From contig NZ_CP018092.1 in the NCBI RefSeq assembly GCF_002754935.1, positions 1 through 64,000 on the forward strand: a DNA stretch of 64,000 nt, read 5' to 3'. Under the pieces are notes generated by a model. It did no database searches. It saw only the letters and a list, made by a program, of their open reading frames with translations, and had not been told where the DNA came from. Origin of the DNA: Thermostichus lividus PCC 6715 (GTDB taxonomy: Bacteria > Cyanobacteriota > Cyanobacteriia > Thermosynechococcales > Thermosynechococcaceae). Numbering within the stretch: position 1 is the first letter of the stretch; every line of letters starts with the position of its first letter. Position numbers and translations under genes: made by a program. Positions 37,480 through 45,889 of the stretch are shown here, piece after piece.

Positions 37480-37914
37480 ATGAGTAACGATATTCCTGCT
37501 AATGCTTACGTCATCCTTGGTCTTGCCCATTGCTTTGTCCAAGTGGACGGGAAATTACAACCTGTTCAAATTATTGAACCCATTCCCTCGGCAGCCCTCG
37601 AAGCGCTCCTACACGGCCTGCCCACCTCCTACAGTGAGGCTCATGCCCTGACCTACAGCCAAGCAATGGACACTGCCAATGTCCTGAGCCACTTTCCCAG
37701 CACAGCACACCTGTGTGATGACTACGGCGAACGCCTAGCGGCAGCCACCCGCACCTATATCGCCCGTCCCCAGAGTACGGCTCATATTCCCCTTGGCGAT
37801 ACCTATCGTGACTTTAATACCTCCACCGAGCGCAAGCGAGTCCTCAACTCTGAGCGCATGGTGACAGCCGCAGATAACATCAAGCAACACGCCTACACCC
37901 ATCAAGTACTCTAG
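37480..37914 (+). CDS. Conserved hypothetical protein
   Basis: A 144-residue protein from ATG 37480 (MSNDIPANAYVILGLAHCFV), with GGGAG about ten bases upstream. The first 60 residues are well ordered (QVDGKLQPVQIIEPIPSAAL), the rest is polar with ERKRVLNSERMVTAAD. No membrane segment, no metal motif. It seems to be a cyanobacterial protein family without a named domain. An earlier in-frame ATG at 37390 adds 30 residues without ribosome-binding site. The YbjN gene follows 24 bases later in the same direction. Confidence 0.68.
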   Translation: MSNDIPANAYVILGLAHCFVQVDGKLQPVQIIEPIPSAALEALLHGLPTSYSEAHALTYSQAMDTANVLSHFPSTAHLCDDYGERLAAATRTYIARPQSTAHIPLGDTYRDFNTSTERKRVLNSERMVTAADNIKQHAYTHQVL

Positions 37915-37938
37915 GGATAGATTGCGAGGACATACGTC

Positions 37939-38388
37939 ATGGTGAGTGAAGTTCGCCCTTCTTCCCCTTCCTTGGCCGTGGATTCCACAGACTGGGTGGA
38001 AATTATAGAAACGGTGATTTCGGGATTACATCAGGGGGAGGCCCCCCTCGTCGGCCAGACAGAAACTGGCAAAATCTGGATGTTTCGCTATGGCAGTGCA
38101 GAGGTGTTTGTGCAGTTGAGTGGCTATAGCGAAGAAGACTTCCTCACGATTTGGTCTCCCGTCTTGGCTTTGCCGGTGGCGGATCTACTGGGGCTGTACC
38201 GTCGATTGCTGTCCCTTAATTGGTTGACCACGCTGGAGGCTCACTTTGCCATTGCAGAGGAACAGGTACAGGTGGTGGCAACTCGCACTTTAGCTGGGAT
38301 CACTGCGGCAGAAATTGCTCGACTCATTACCATTGTAGCAACGTTGGCAGATGACTACGATGATGCCCTACAGGCAGAATTCGGCTAA
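37939..38388 (+). CDS. YbjN domain-containing protein
   Basis: At 149 residues this is a single YbjN domain, an alpha/beta fold resembling type III secretion chaperones. Typical features: WVEIIETVISGLH, IWMFRYGSAEVFVQLSGYS and a C-terminal GITAAEIARLITIVATLADD helix. YbjN proteins are often annotated as sensory-transduction or chaperone-like regulators, without known biochemistry. It follows the preceding hypothetical gene with a short gap and probably shares its transcript. Confidence 0.8.
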   Translation: MVSEVRPSSPSLAVDSTDWVEIIETVISGLHQGEAPLVGQTETGKIWMFRYGSAEVFVQLSGYSEEDFLTIWSPVLALPVADLLGLYRRLLSLNWLTTLEAHFAIAEEQVQVVATRTLAGITAAEIARLITIVATLADDYDDALQAEFG

Positions 38389-38505
38389 TCTCTGACCGTG
38401 AGTGATGGGGGAATCAGAGCCTCGCAGTAGGAATCTGCTGGATGCTATGGTAAAAAACGTTACCCAAGCCCGCTCGGCAATCCTCCTAAAAAGTCTAAGA
38501 AGTCA

Positions 38506-40062
38506 ATGTCTGCCACCCTGCCTGCCTTTGTTGAACAGCTACTCACCGCTGCAGCGTATCCCCATCCGGTCGCTGCGCCGATTCAACTCCTGCAAACCCA
38601 TATTTCCTACGTTTTTTTGACCGGAGACTACGCCTACAAGGTGAAAAAGCCGGTGGACTTTGGGTTCTTGAACTTTACAACCCTCGATAAGCGCCGGTTT
38701 TATTGTCAAGAAGAACTACGCCTGAATCGCCGTCTTGCCCCTCAGCTTTACCTTGAGGTGGTGCCGATCCTGCAGCGGGGCGATCGCTACTATATTGGCA
38801 TTGGCGCTAACGAGGCGATCGCTGCTGACACCCCCATTGTAGACTACGCCATTCGCATGCGGCAGTTTGACCAGTCACAACTATTTTCACACCTGTTCGC
38901 TGCCAATGAACTCAGCCCATCCCTCATCGAGTCCCTTGGTAAAGAACTGGCATACTTCCACACCACTGCTACCACAACCCCTGAGATCACCAGTTTCGGT
39001 TCCCCCAGTGCCATTGCCCAAGTGATCAATAACTGCCATACCCTTGCTGAGCAGTTTATTGACCGCTGTCAACCGCGCAGCCAGTACGATGCCATCCAAG
39101 CCTTTACAAATCAATTTCTGGCCACGCATCAAGACTGGTTTGTTGAGCGCCAAGCGGCGGGCAAAATTCGTGAATGCCATGGCGATCTGCATTTGAACAA
39201 TATCTGTGTTTACAACGGTCAGGTGCAGATTTTTGACTGCATTGAGTTTAACCAAGAGTTTCGCAATATCGATGGCATTTACGATGTGGCGTTCTTGATG
39301 ATGGATTTGGAGTTTCGTGGCCGCTCAGACTTGGCGAATTTATTTTTGAATACCTATCTGGAATGGAGTAGTGACTACGAAGGGGCTAGGCTCTTGCCGC
39401 TGTACCTGTGTGTGCGTGCCTATATTCGCGGCAATGTGAATTCCCTTGCCCTCAATGATCCCGCCATTAGCGACTCTGAGAAAGCCCAGATTCAGGCCAC
39501 TGCGGCTGCGTACTACGAGGCGGCCTACCACTACACCCAACCCCGTACCCCTAAGCTCTATGTCATGTCTGGCCTTTCGGGTGCAGGGAAAAGCACTCGG
39601 GGGCGGCGCTTGGCGCAACAGGAAAACGCCATTCAAATTCGCTCTGATGCAGTGCGCAAGCACTTGGCGGGGATCCCCCTCGACCGCCACAGTCGTGATT
39701 TCCCCGATGTAGATCTCTACTCTCAGGCCATGACCCAGAAAACCTACGATCAACTGCTGGCCTACGCAGAACTACTGCTTAAGCAGGGGCATACCGTGAT
39801 TTTAGATGCCAAGTACGATCGCTGTGATCTGCGCCGCCCGGTGATTGAGTTGGCGGAACGTCTTGGGGTGCCCCTAGAAATTCACTACTGTAGTGCGCCA
39901 CCGCAGGTGCTCTCCCAGCGCCTTAGCGATCGCCAAGGGGATATTGCCGAAGCCACCCCTGACCTCCTTCCTACGCAAATGGCCTCGTTTGAACCCTTTG
40001 AAGGTGCTGAAGAGCGTTACGTCCGCCATGTGTGTGAGTATCCTGAGGAGACTCTGGTTTAG
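38506..40062 (+). CDS. Fusion of aminoglycoside-phosphotransferase-like kinase and P-loop ATPase
   Basis: A 518-residue two-domain protein. Residues 20-330 are APH/choline-kinase-like: YAYKVKKPVDFGFLNFTTLD (ATP-binding lysine), catalytic loop CHGDLHLNNICV and the DFG-like FDCIEFNQEFRNID. From about residue 345 a zeta-toxin/gluconokinase-like P-loop kinase follows with Walker A MSGLSGAGKSTRGRRLA and IRSDAVRKHLAG. This fusion is a known cyanobacterial and proteobacterial architecture annotated as bifunctional aminoglycoside phosphotransferase/ATP-binding protein; the true substrate is not an antibiotic as far as known. There is no sign of mobile context. Confidence 0.88.
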   Translation: MSATLPAFVEQLLTAAAYPHPVAAPIQLLQTHISYVFLTGDYAYKVKKPVDFGFLNFTTLDKRRFYCQEELRLNRRLAPQLYLEVVPILQRGDRYYIGIGANEAIAADTPIVDYAIRMRQFDQSQLFSHLFAANELSPSLIESLGKELAYFHTTATTTPEITSFGSPSAIAQVINNCHTLAEQFIDRCQPRSQYDAIQAFTNQFLATHQDWFVERQAAGKIRECHGDLHLNNICVYNGQVQIFDCIEFNQEFRNIDGIYDVAFLMMDLEFRGRSDLANLFLNTYLEWSSDYEGARLLPLYLCVRAYIRGNVNSLALNDPAISDSEKAQIQATAAAYYEAAYHYTQPRTPKLYVMSGLSGAGKSTRGRRLAQQENAIQIRSDAVRKHLAGIPLDRHSRDFPDVDLYSQAMTQKTYDQLLAYAELLLKQGHTVILDAKYDRCDLRRPVIELAERLGVPLEIHYCSAPPQVLSQRLSDRQGDIAEATPDLLPTQMASFEPFEGAEERYVRHVCEYPEETLV

Positions 40063-40078
40063 CTTAATCGGCGGGAAG

Positions 40079-40109
40079 CCCCGCACTGTATCTTTAGGTC
40101 AGTGTCGGG
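40079..40109. repeat. Hairpin shared with the 17.95-kb palindromic element
   Basis: Arms CCCCGCACTG (40079-40088) and CAGTGTCGGG (40100-40109) pair around an 11-base loop, with one mismatch and one G-U pair. The sequence GGAAGCCCCGCACT matches the reverse complement of 17946-17970 (GGAAGCCCCGTACT) and both have the same CAGTG-CGGG second arm. The surrounding gap 40063-40230 holds no gene, so this is probably a mobile-element end or dispersed hairpin repeat. It could also act as a terminator for the kinase fusion gene, though no T-run follows. Confidence 0.4.
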
Positions 40110-40230
40110 ATAACGCCGTGTTTGTTGAGCGTGGCTCAATAGCACCGAAGCAAACCATATTCAACGTATCAATTGCCAACACGTTGATGCCGCTTGCTCC
40201 GACAGACCTGATCGTAAGCGACTGCACACC

Positions 40231-41547
40231 TTACCATGGGCTACTAATAAGGGTAAAGGCTGACCAATAGCGGGGATGACGAAAGTCTAGGGAGTGATTG
40301 AGTTGCAGGGTTGTGGGTAAGGGAAGTTGGGTGTCTCCTAGCCAAAGATGGTCTCCGTTAGCCCTAACCTCTCCTCGCAAAAGCCGGATCTGAGCTTGGC
40401 GTAGAGCTTCACCTTTGGTGCTCCTGCGGGGAAGCTGACGATAAAACTCACTCATGAGGGCAAGCGTGCCAACGTCATCCACATACCACAGGCTAGCAAC
40501 CGCAGACTTGACCCCTGCTTGGAGGGCAACGCCTGCAAACCCTAACTCGGCATTGCGATCGCCCACGGCAGTTCGACAGGCGCTCAAGACTAGCAGTTCA
40601 AGGGTCGGGCTACGCCAATTCAGGCGACTCATCTGTGACAAGGTGAGCCGTTGATCCCACAGTTGAATGTAGGAGTTGCTAGGTGCTCCCGGTCGAAATT
40701 CGGCATGGGTTGCAAAATGCACAATATCAAAGGATTGTCGCCGTAGCGTTTGCTCAAGATTACCGAGGGTAAATTGTTGATTAAATAGTTCACGGGAGGT
40801 CGGTGCCGCTGCGTTGAGAAATTGTTGTAGCGCCCGTAGTTCAACCGGCACAGCGGGTAGGGGAGTCAAGCCCGGAAAGGTAGATGCCCCCATTGCCAAC
40901 ACCCGTGGCCGCTGCAGGCGGCGATAGTCGTGGTCAATGAGGTTAAAGGCAGGGATGCGGCTCAGGCTATACTTTTCGATGAGAAACTGCTGACCATCGT
41001 GAAGCGCTGCCAACGGTAGAGTGCGGACACCACTACCCAGACAAAATAAGAGTACTTCAATGCCTTGGGGTTTGAGATAGGTCTGCTCAAAGGGTTCAAT
41101 AATCCAACGGTATAGCTGTTGGCTACTGGTGAAATAGTCAATATTTTTCAGGGGATGGGAAACAGCCCACTGAAAGGATTGAGCCACAGGTAAAAAGATT
41201 TCCTGACGTGCTTCTTCCAGATCCACCACAATAGGGGGTTGGTTTGGGGTGATCAGGACAAGGTGAAGGTCTTGGGCTCGGGGAATAACCCACAGGACAG
41301 CGGTTTTCTGGCCAGTGGCACGACTAATCTGATCAAGGCTGCGGGCGATCGCCACCGGATCTTGGGTGACGTCAGCCAGATCTCGACCAAAATAATCATC
41401 GTACTCCTTCTTGATGCGGGTCTCCATGTTGAGTACGGCACGGCTGAGACTCTGTGGTACCCTAGGGGCGATGGTGGCTGCCTGGGCTGATGTCATACCA
41501 AAAGCCAAGCTCAGAGACGCGATCGCCCCCCACTGCAACAGGAACAT
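40231..41547 (-). CDS. Secreted CHAT-domain peptidase
   Basis: CHAT domains are caspase-like cysteine peptidases. The 438-residue protein begins with a signal peptide (FLLQWGAIASLSLAFGMTSA, cleavage after AQA) and lacks the TPR repeats that usually precede CHAT in cyanobacteria. The catalytic dyad is present: His in VHFATHAEFRPGAPS and Cys in LLVLSACRTAVGDRNAELGF; RTLPLAALHDG and GVKSAVASLWYVDD are further conserved elements. ATG 41547 has AAAGGG upstream. Export of a CHAT protease implies a periplasmic or cell-surface target, which is inference. It follows dnaB with a 49-base gap in the same direction. Confidence 0.9.
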   Translation of the reverse strand: MFLLQWGAIASLSLAFGMTSAQAATIAPRVPQSLSRAVLNMETRIKKEYDDYFGRDLADVTQDPVAIARSLDQISRATGQKTAVLWVIPRAQDLHLVLITPNQPPIVVDLEEARQEIFLPVAQSFQWAVSHPLKNIDYFTSSQQLYRWIIEPFEQTYLKPQGIEVLLFCLGSGVRTLPLAALHDGQQFLIEKYSLSRIPAFNLIDHDYRRLQRPRVLAMGASTFPGLTPLPAVPVELRALQQFLNAAAPTSRELFNQQFTLGNLEQTLRRQSFDIVHFATHAEFRPGAPSNSYIQLWDQRLTLSQMSRLNWRSPTLELLVLSACRTAVGDRNAELGFAGVALQAGVKSAVASLWYVDDVGTLALMSEFYRQLPRRSTKGEALRQAQIRLLRGEVRANGDHLWLGDTQLPLPTTLQLNHSLDFRHPRYWSAFTLISSPW

Positions 41548-41595
41548 GGCACTCACCCTTTAGATAGCGTCAGTAGTAGCATCAAAAACTAAAGT

Positions 41596-42945
41596 TTAGT
41601 CACGAGCTAGGTTTTCAAAACGAGTGTACTGGGGATCAAATAACAGTTTAACCGTGCCCACCGGCCCATTCCGGTGCTTAGCTACCAAAAGTTCACAAAT
41701 TCCCCGATCTGGTGTATCAGGATTGTAATACTCATCGCGATAGAGCAGGATCACCAAGTCTGCATCCTGCTCAATTGAGCCGGATTCTCGTAAATCTGAC
41801 ATCAGGGGGCGCTTATTTTGGCGGGCTTCAACCCCACGGCTAAGCTGGGAGAGGGCAATGACCGGTACATTCAGTTCCCGCGCCAGTCCCTTTAGGGCAC
41901 GGGTAATCTTCGAGAGTTCTTGCACCCGCCCTTCAGTGTTTTCCTCTCCCCCCATTAGTTGTAGGTAGTCAATGAGAATCAGTCCCAGCCCATTAGCATG
42001 TTCAGCATGGAGCCGTCGCGCGGTCGAGCGGATTTCTCCTAAGCTTGGGTTGGGCGTATCGTCAATATAGATCGGTAGCTGGGAGAGTAGGCCAATGGCG
42101 CGACTGAGGGGTTCCCACTGGTGTTGGCTAATCCGGCCTGCCCGTAGGTAGTTACTGTCAATGCGGGCTTCGCTGGCCAATAATCGCTGTACCAGTTGCT
42201 CTTTAGACATTTCCAGACTGTAAATCGCCACCCCCAAGCGATGAATTTCCGCAATGCGGCGGGCAATTTGCAGGGCGATCGCTGTTTTACCCATCGACGG
42301 CCGCCCGGCAATAATAATCAAATCCGAGCGTTGAAAGCCTTGAGTCATATTGTCGAGGTCGTAAAAGTTGCAGGACAACCCCGGTTGCACATTGCCGAGC
42401 GCCCGCTGCTCTAACTCTGTAAACGTGCGGGTGAGAATTTCGTCAGTGCGGGTTAACCCCTGCTGAATGCGATCCTGCGTCACGCTAAAGATTTGCTGCT
42501 CTGCTTGATCCAGAATTGTTTCTAAGCTGAGGCTAGTGTCGTAGGCCAATTTAACAACATTTGTACCCGCCTCAATGAGTTTACGGCGGAGGTACTTTTC
42601 CTTGACCAGTAGGGCGTAGCGATCGATATTGATGGCGCTGACGGTGCGATCCAGCAACTCGGCAATTTTGTTTTGCCCCCCCACTTTCTCCAGTAGGCCC
42701 TGATCTTGTAGCCACGCCGTTATACAGAGAAAGTCCGTTGGGCTGCCACGGCTGTGCAACGACAAGGCGGCTCGATAAATCTCGCGGTGAGCACTGAGGT
42801 AAAAGGCCTCCACCGGCAAAATATCAATAACACGGTTAATGGCCTCCGGGTCTAAGAGAATACCCCCCAAAATCCATTCTTCCGCTTCAAGATTCTGGGG
42901 GGGCAGCAACTGACTATCGGGCTGGAAGCTCGGCTCTTGCACCAT
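41596..42945 (-). CDS. dnaB: Replicative DNA helicase DnaB
   Basis: DnaB is the hexameric fork helicase. The 449 residues show the N-terminal helical domain (PPQNLEAEEWILGGILLDPE), then the RecA-like core with Walker A IIIAGRPSMGKTAIALQIAR, LILIDYLQLMGG, ALSQLSRGVEARQNKRP and MSDLRESGSIEQDADLV. There is no intein, which matters because many cyanobacterial dnaB genes carry one at the P-loop or further on. It sits 14 bases downstream of rplI, the common rplI-dnaB pairing. Confidence 0.97.
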   Translation of the reverse strand: MVQEPSFQPDSQLLPPQNLEAEEWILGGILLDPEAINRVIDILPVEAFYLSAHREIYRAALSLHSRGSPTDFLCITAWLQDQGLLEKVGGQNKIAELLDRTVSAINIDRYALLVKEKYLRRKLIEAGTNVVKLAYDTSLSLETILDQAEQQIFSVTQDRIQQGLTRTDEILTRTFTELEQRALGNVQPGLSCNFYDLDNMTQGFQRSDLIIIAGRPSMGKTAIALQIARRIAEIHRLGVAIYSLEMSKEQLVQRLLASEARIDSNYLRAGRISQHQWEPLSRAIGLLSQLPIYIDDTPNPSLGEIRSTARRLHAEHANGLGLILIDYLQLMGGEENTEGRVQELSKITRALKGLARELNVPVIALSQLSRGVEARQNKRPLMSDLRESGSIEQDADLVILLYRDEYYNPDTPDRGICELLVAKHRNGPVGTVKLLFDPQYTRFENLARD

Positions 42946-42959
42946 TGAGCATTACAGCA

Positions 42960-43418
42960 TTAGTCGGGAACAACTTGAATGCTGAGCTTGACACTCACTT
43001 CGGGGTGCAGCTTGATGTCAGCGGTATAGGTTCCCAATTTACGAATGTCCGGTAAGGTCATATTGCGGCGGTCAATGGTTTCGCCGGTAATTGCCTGAAT
43101 GGCATCCGCCACATCTTGAGGGGTAACACTGCCAAAAAGAGCCTCGTTTTCGCCAACCGGCATTGAGATGGTGATGGTTGCTAATTTTTCGAGGGTGGCT
43201 TTTTGTTTTTCAGCAACCCCTTTCAGCTCTGCCAATCGCTGCCGCTCTAGTTCTTGCAGACGGGCAACCCGGCGCAGGGCACTGGGTGTTGCAGGTTCAG
43301 CAAGCCCCCTTGGCAAGAGGTAGTTACGGGCATAGCCAGGGGCAACCTCTACCACTTGACCCATTCGCCCAAGTTTATTCACGGTTTCATTTAAGACGAC
43401 TTGCACCCGCTTTGCCAT
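42960..43418 (-). CDS. rplI: 50S ribosomal protein L9
   Basis: L9 binds the L1 stalk region of 23S rRNA. The 152-residue protein has [20 protein letters not shown] and the family signature [17 protein letters not shown], a long connecting helix ([20 protein letters not shown]) and a C-terminal domain with [19 protein letters not shown]. The next gene, dnaB, follows at 14 bases. AGGATACCC precedes the ATG. Confidence 0.97.
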   Translation of the reverse strand: MAKRVQVVLNETVNKLGRMGQVVEVAPGYARNYLLPRGLAEPATPSALRRVARLQELERQRLAELKGVAEKQKATLEKLATITISMPVGENEALFGSVTPQDVADAIQAITGETIDRRNMTLPDIRKLGTYTADIKLHPEVSVKLSIQVVPD

Positions 43419-43524
43419 GGGTATCCTCTTTGCTCACGTACGATTAATCGGTTAAACAGCCATAATACTGTTTTGAGACAAATAACTATTTTACAGGATT
43501 GTGGCGGCGATCGCCTTGGTGCAC

Positions 43525-43553
43525 AAAAAAGGGCAGAACCAGTGTTCCACCCT
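43525..43553 (-). terminator. Rho-independent terminator after psaJ
   Basis: On the minus strand, AGGGTGGAAC-ACTG-GTTCTGCCCT forms a hairpin with a central TG/TG mismatch and is followed by TTTTTT. It lies 32 bases past the psaJ stop and would end the psaF-psaJ transcript before rplI. Confidence 0.7.
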
Positions 43554-43584
43554 TGTTCTTGAATGAAGCAACGTTGAGCAGTCC

Positions 43585-43716
43585 CTAGAGGGGATGAAAT
43601 AGCAAATCTGGGTAAAAGCGGTTGAATTCAATCAGAATCCCGGCAGTAATGGTCATCCACAATGCGGCTAGCACGGGAGCCGTTGAAAGGTAGGTTAAGA
43701 GGTGTTTAGTTTGCAT
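43585..43716 (-). CDS. psaJ: Photosystem I subunit IX, PsaJ
   Basis: A 43-residue hydrophobic protein, [20 protein letters not shown] and on to [13 protein letters not shown], matching PsaJ, the single-helix photosystem I subunit next to PsaF that contributes chlorophyll ligands. AGGAG lies ten bases before the ATG. It follows psaF by 19 bases as the usual psaF-psaJ operon and is followed by a terminator. Confidence 0.96.
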   Translation of the reverse strand: MQTKHLLTYLSTAPVLAALWMTITAGILIEFNRFYPDLLFHPL

Positions 43717-43735
43717 AGAGCAGTCTCCTTAAGGG

Positions 43736-44230
43736 TTAGCGCGGGGAAACAGTAATTTCGTTGTCTTTGGCGGTCAGCTCACCAGAGGCTAACTCTTTCA
43801 GTGCGGCTAAGGGCCATGCAAACCCCGTGAGCATGCACTTAATGGCAAGGGGCACATCAATGATGATTTCTTTTTCATTCGCTTCGCCACTGTTGCGGAC
43901 AGCGATTAGGTAGGCACGACCAACCCAGCCAATCCAGCCAGTGATGAACAGAAAGAGAGCGCTGGGAATTAAAAAGTCACCCGCACGGCTGAGACGACCA
44001 TCAACGACGAGGTGGGGCAGCCCATCCTCACCACACAGCGCTTGGCTGTAACGCTCAAAACGCTTTTGTCCCGAGGCGGGATCCGCAGTGGTGTTAACAG
44101 CCGCAGCGGCACGCTTTTGAAAGGCTGGGGAATCTTTACAGGGGACGAGTCCGGCGACATCGGCAGAGGCAAGGGGCGTAAAGCCAATCCAGAGACTCAG
44201 GACTAGAAGTAGGGCTAACAATCGACGCAT
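43736..44230 (-). CDS. psaF: Photosystem I reaction centre subunit III, PsaF
   Basis: PsaF is a lumen-facing, one-helix subunit of photosystem I involved in donor docking in eukaryotes and structural in cyanobacteria. The 164-residue precursor has a signal peptide ([20 protein letters not shown], cleavage before DVAGLVPC), the lumenal block [39 protein letters not shown] with the second cysteine, and the transmembrane part ([19 protein letters not shown]). It heads psaF-psaJ. The 311 bases upstream, up to 44541, hold only an AT-rich promoter-like stretch with no second gene visible. Confidence 0.98.
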   Translation of the reverse strand: MRRLLALLLVLSLWIGFTPLASADVAGLVPCKDSPAFQKRAAAAVNTTADPASGQKRFERYSQALCGEDGLPHLVVDGRLSRAGDFLIPSALFLFITGWIGWVGRAYLIAVRNSGEANEKEIIIDVPLAIKCMLTGFAWPLAALKELASGELTAKDNEITVSPR

Positions 44231-44541
44231 GGAAGTGTTGTCCTCAAATGCAGACAGGTCAAAGTGTTTTTCACAGAGTCAGCAGCGACTCGTTCAAGAG
44301 CCACACTGGCTATTGAGAGGTGGAAGCCCCCCAAACGCTGACATCATTCTAACGGATGGACTTGAACCCAACTCCCTTAAGAAAGTTAATAATTTTTACA
44401 ACAACGTTAGATGGCGTGAAGGTTTTTGCAACCGTTGGCGCTGAACGTCAAGCCGTGGGGTTGATTCGTTCTGCGTAGGGCTCAGCGTCTGCCACAGTAA
44501 TGATGGTTCCGTTAGGCTGCGTTAAAGGCTCATGCGGTTTT

Positions 44542-44910
44542 ATGAGTGCTTGCTCCTTTACAAAGGATAAAACGATTGCCGAAGCTGCGGTCACAGCGTT
44601 CAACGAGCAGTATAGTGCGGGTGAGTTTACAGAGATTTTTGAGGCAGCGGATCCACGCTTCTAGGAAACTACGAGCCCTGAGGAACTAACGAACATTTTA
44701 GCGACTGTCCAAGAGCGCTTAGGGTCTGTTGAAGAGATCAACCAAGCCTCATGGACGGTAGAGGCTATCCCCGAAGGCTCCCTCGTCAAATTGGCCTACG
44801 ATGTGGAATTTGCCGAAGCCAGTGGCACTGAAGAATTTGATTACCTGATTGCCGATGGAGAAGCCCGGCTCTTGCGCTTTAAATTTATAGTAGTGATGTG
44901 GGCGGGCTAA
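44542..44910 (+). pseudogene. Degraded lipoprotein-like gene with internal stop
   Basis: From ATG 44542 the frame reads MSACSFTKDKTIAEAAVTAF, then NEQYSAGEFTEIFEAADPRF, then a TAG stop at 44662-44664. After it the same frame continues for about 75 residues (TSPEELTNILATVQERLGSV, WTVEAIPEGSLVKLAYDVEF) until LRFKF, where it runs into the mobile-element-like sequence. The Cys near the start and the DUF4019-like body suggest a former small lipoprotein; the body homology is by eye. Both a nonsense change and loss of the 3' end support a dead gene. Confidence 0.6.
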
Positions 44911-45320
44911 AACCCCTCCGCTTTAGCGAGGGGATACAGCCAACTCAGGGGGCTTTAGCCCTCTCTATGCGTTAAACTAGAGACGTGGAAAGTAGGCGTA
45001 TCAACTACGCGAAGAAACATCCTAGTACGGAGAGATCCCGGCAAGTAAGTCACTACCGCTTTGGCGGCAAGCCTAAACCACTGCAAGCAATGGCAGGATG
45101 TTGAGCGTATCGAATTGGCTAGTGTTGAAAAGCGCGAAACCACAAACCGAAACATAAACGTAGTCCCAATAGCAGAGATGCTTGAGGTGAGTAGGGGGTC
45201 TTTGACTGCTCCCACCCGCATTAAGTTGTGGGTGACAGCTCAAGGGAAAAGCGAAGCAATGTGGCTTCAGCCCGTTGCGTAGCATCCTTTGGGGATCCCC
45301 TCTCTTTCAAAGAGGGGAGA
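44892..45320. mobile_element. Possible IS200/IS605 (tnpB-type) remnant
   Basis: The stretch begins inside the dead lipoprotein gene and ends three bases from the HNH stop. It holds hairpins CCCCTCCGCT-TT-AGCGAGGGG near 44914-44934, GGGGGC-TTTA-GCCCTC near 44948-44962, and CCCCTCT-N7-AGAGGGG at 45297-45317. A short frame between (ending VTAQGKSEAMWLQPVA at 45282) is interrupted by stops. Hairpin ends with no transposase resemble a decayed IS605-type element or non-autonomous derivative. No target duplication or full transposase is visible, so this is tentative. Confidence 0.35.
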
Positions 45321-45322
45321 AG

Positions 45323-45820
45323 TCAAATACCGATAACGTATTTACGCCACTCTTGGTGCGTCCCTGTACGTACGTGCTTGGTGACTTCAAAGTACAAACT
45401 GCTAATGGGGCGGCGGGGCGTTTGCCGCAGGGGCATACTGGCTTCTTTGGGGGTTCGGTTACCCTTTTTGACATTGCAGCGCACACAGGCAGTCACAATA
45501 TTTTCCCAACTCTCACCACCTCCACGGGACTTTGGCACCACATGATCCAGAGTGAGTTCGTCACCTGTATAACCACAGTATTGACACGAATGATTATCAC
45601 GGTGCAGGATATTGCGGCGAGTCAGCGGAATTTCTTTATAGGGGGTGACCACGTAGTGCCGCAGGCGAATGACTGTGGGCAATGGAAAGTTGTTATAGAC
45701 CAGCTTCCCGTTGTGCTCAATTTGCTCTGCTTTGCCCTTAATTAAAAGAACAACGGCCCGCTGCCAACTCGTAATATTGAGTGGTTCGTAGGAGGCATTG
45801 AGTACCAGAACCTTTGCCAT
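45323..45820 (-). CDS. HNH endonuclease
   Basis: A 165-residue HNH nuclease of the widespread cyanobacterial type. It begins MAKVLVLNASYEPLNITSWQ, has the zinc-binding CQYCG and CVRC pairs, and the catalytic HNH core TLDHVVPKSRGGGESWENIV with ACVRCNVKKGNRTPKEA. These single-domain enzymes are chromosomal housekeeping-like proteins of unclear role, not linked to an intein or intron here. The ATG at 45820 is favoured over an upstream frame extension to 45832. It lies directly beside the mobile-element debris. Confidence 0.9.
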   Translation of the reverse strand: MAKVLVLNASYEPLNITSWQRAVVLLIKGKAEQIEHNGKLVYNNFPLPTVIRLRHYVVTPYKEIPLTRRNILHRDNHSCQYCGYTGDELTLDHVVPKSRGGGESWENIVTACVRCNVKKGNRTPKEASMPLRQTPRRPISSLYFEVTKHVRTGTHQEWRKYVIGI

Positions 45821-45889
45821 ACTCGTTGACACACGGCATCCCTACCGATAATAGCATATTTTGCTGCTGCGATTTTAACCCAATCAGCT

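Noticed and set aside
38506-40062. Antibiotic resistance by the aminoglycoside phosphotransferase-like domain
   Set aside because: The two-domain fusion is a common chromosomal protein, and the fold alone does not show activity on aminoglycosides.
45061-45282. 73-residue frame in the hairpin-ended element
   Set aside because: No conserved transposase motif and stops upstream in the same frame; kept only as part of the tentative remnant.
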